Below, piece by piece: positions 32,847 through 33,622 of a DNA stretch of 33,622 nucleotides (position 1 is the stretch's first letter; each line of letters opens with the position of its first letter). Source of the stretch: a virus. The notes under the pieces were generated by a model. The model had not been told where the DNA came from. It searched no databases and was given only the letters and a program-made list of their open reading frames with translations. The stretch covers positions 1 through 33,622 of the IMG/VR virus record IMGVR_UViG_3300035703_003854; one strand, 5' to 3'. A program made the position numbers and the translations under genes.

Positions 32847-33031
32847 TATTGCTGCTCCTCCTCAGCGACGGGCGCCCAGGGATTGGACACGGCGGTTTCA
32901 ATGGCACTCGGGAACACCTGGCTATACCCGGCCACCATCTTCCGGTTGATCTCTTCCGTGGTGGCCGGCACCTTTTCAGCGGTTCCGCCGGGTAACGCCA
33001 TCCACACGTAATCTCGTAAGTGCTCCTGCAT
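32846..33031 (-). CDS. Small phage protein before the tail tube gene
   Basis: The 61-residue protein (MQEHLRDYVWMALPGG.., then ATTEEINRKMVAGYSQVFPSA and an acidic Gln-rich end) is unrecognised. Its ATG has an AAAGG just ahead, within 7 bases of the upstream stop, and its stop overlaps the tube start (TAATG). That tight coupling shows it is a real gene of the tail operon. It could help tube assembly; nothing more can be said. Confidence 0.65.
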   Translation of the reverse strand: MQEHLRDYVWMALPGGTAEKVPATTEEINRKMVAGYSQVFPSAIETAVSNPWAPVAEEEQQ

Positions 33032-33037
33032 GGGCCT

Positions 33038-33490
33038 TTAGTCCCCCGTCTCCTCGATCTGTACTTTGACTTCGAAATGGTCGATCGCATCGCCGTCGGT
33101 GACGCGCTCGATCGAAAGAACTTCCGGCGGCAGCGTGCCGGCCAGCACGGGTGAATGCCGCAGCTTCAACCCCGCATTGCTGGCCGGTGTGCCGTCGACG
33201 ATCCCGTTGACCAGCGGCAGGACCGGTCGGTCTTTAGCGGCCTTCACGTAGATCGAAAACGTATGCGCCCAGGCGTTCATCGCCTCGGCGGTATTCACTG
33301 TGGTCGAGACCCAGGCGACGAGAATCCGGCCCGGAGACATCTCATACACTGCCCGGGCGAGAGAGACCGCCGTCGGGAAAGCGTCCGCGTAGAAGGACAC
33401 GTTGGCGGGCGAACCGATCTCGGTCGCCACCAGCGGGATCTCGCCGATCTTGGCCGCCAGCGCGGAACCGAGCTGCGTCAGGCTAACCAA
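33038..33490 (-). CDS. Tail terminator-like protein
   Basis: This 150-residue protein lies directly upstream of the tail tube block, where phages encode the tail terminator that closes the tube and joins it to the head. It mixes strands and helices (ILVAWVSTTVNTAEAMNAWAHTFSIYVKA, then a C-terminal IDHFEVKVQIEETGD). It starts with TTG at 33490, since no ATG or GTG lies in the right place, and overlaps the upstream gene by 8 bases. The role is taken from position and size; a motif is not certain. Confidence 0.65.
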   Translation of the reverse strand: MVSLTQLGSALAAKIGEIPLVATEIGSPANVSFYADAFPTAVSLARAVYEMSPGRILVAWVSTTVNTAEAMNAWAHTFSIYVKAAKDRPVLPLVNGIVDGTPASNAGLKLRHSPVLAGTLPPEVLSIERVTDGDAIDHFEVKVQIEETGD

Positions 33491-33622
33491 TGGGGATCAC
33501 CGCCTTCTTCACAAAATTGCCGTACTGTTTCTTGGTTTCGGCCAGCACGTCGGCGACGTTGCGGCCCTCCCACCCGAACATCTGCGAGGTGCCCAGGGTT
33601 GCGGTAACGCCCTTGTTCTTCC
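33483..33622 (-). CDS. Partial phage neck or tail-completion protein (C-terminal end)
   Basis: The reading frame enters from beyond the right edge and encodes the last 46 residues (..GTSQMFGWEGRNVADVLAETK, then KQYGNFVKKAVIPIG) before a TAG at 33483-33485. It overlaps the terminator-like gene by 8 bases. Its position before the terminator suggests a head-tail connection protein (an HK97 gp10-like or similar part), but the fragment is too short for a family call. Confidence 0.6.
   Translation of the reverse strand, partial: KNKGVTATLGTSQMFGWEGRNVADVLAETKKQYGNFVKKAVIPIG

Noticed and set aside
31260-33011. Long plus-strand open frame (583 codons) opposite the tail tube and chaperone genes
   Set aside because: The minus-strand genes there are coupled phage genes with credible proteins. 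The plus frame is a high-GC shadow with arginine/histidine-rich text and no ribosome site.

Overview
The window is GC-rich bacterial DNA with no ribosomal or housekeeping gene in it. It reads as accessory DNA: a defence island, several decayed insertion sequences, and the tail half of a long-tailed (siphovirus-like) prophage. The host cannot be fixed from the sequence. The base composition, the IS families (IS1182, IS21-like and IS66-like) and the giant repeat-rich tail fibre would suit a soil bacterium such as an Acidobacteriota (Bryobacterales-type), but this is only an impression.

Bases 1-2210 (plus, then minus strand) hold an unrecognised protein with a HEPN-like R-x4-H motif, an HNH endonuclease-like protein, and a HIRAN-like gene fragment cut off by an insertion sequence. 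Bases 2209-3740 are an apparently intact IS1182-family element with 24-bp inverted ends. Bases 1-106 and 1708-1898 hold nothing I can name.

Bases 3741-10801 are one compact plus-strand defence operon: a 56-residue ribbon-helix-helix protein, then hsdM, hsdS, an Abi_C-type protein and hsdR. From hsdM onward the genes overlap by 8, 4 and 1 bases. Bases 10802-12729 hold a deleted IS21-like element, a Vsr endonuclease without a visible partner methylase, a second small ribbon-helix-helix protein and a membrane/coiled-coil protein. Bases 12771-13150 are a junction of two wrecks: the C-terminal end of a serine recombinase on the minus strand and the start of an IS66-type ORF on the plus strand. This junction marks the left edge of the prophage segment.

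Bases 13154-33622 are phage late genes, almost all on the minus strand and so transcribed from right to left. In transcription order they are: the end of a neck/tail-completion protein, a tail-terminator-like protein, a 61-residue protein, the tail tube, tail chaperone G with a -1 frameshift extension T, the tape measure, a minor tail protein, a 1213-residue L-like/hub fusion, a 2494-residue tailspike/fibre, and four small genes after the fibre. A toxin-antitoxin pair (HigB/RelE-like toxin, XRE antitoxin) sits on the opposite strand between chaperone T and the tape measure. It has its own perfect palindromic operator. No integrase, terminase, capsid or recognisable lysin is in the window; head genes would be expected beyond the right edge.
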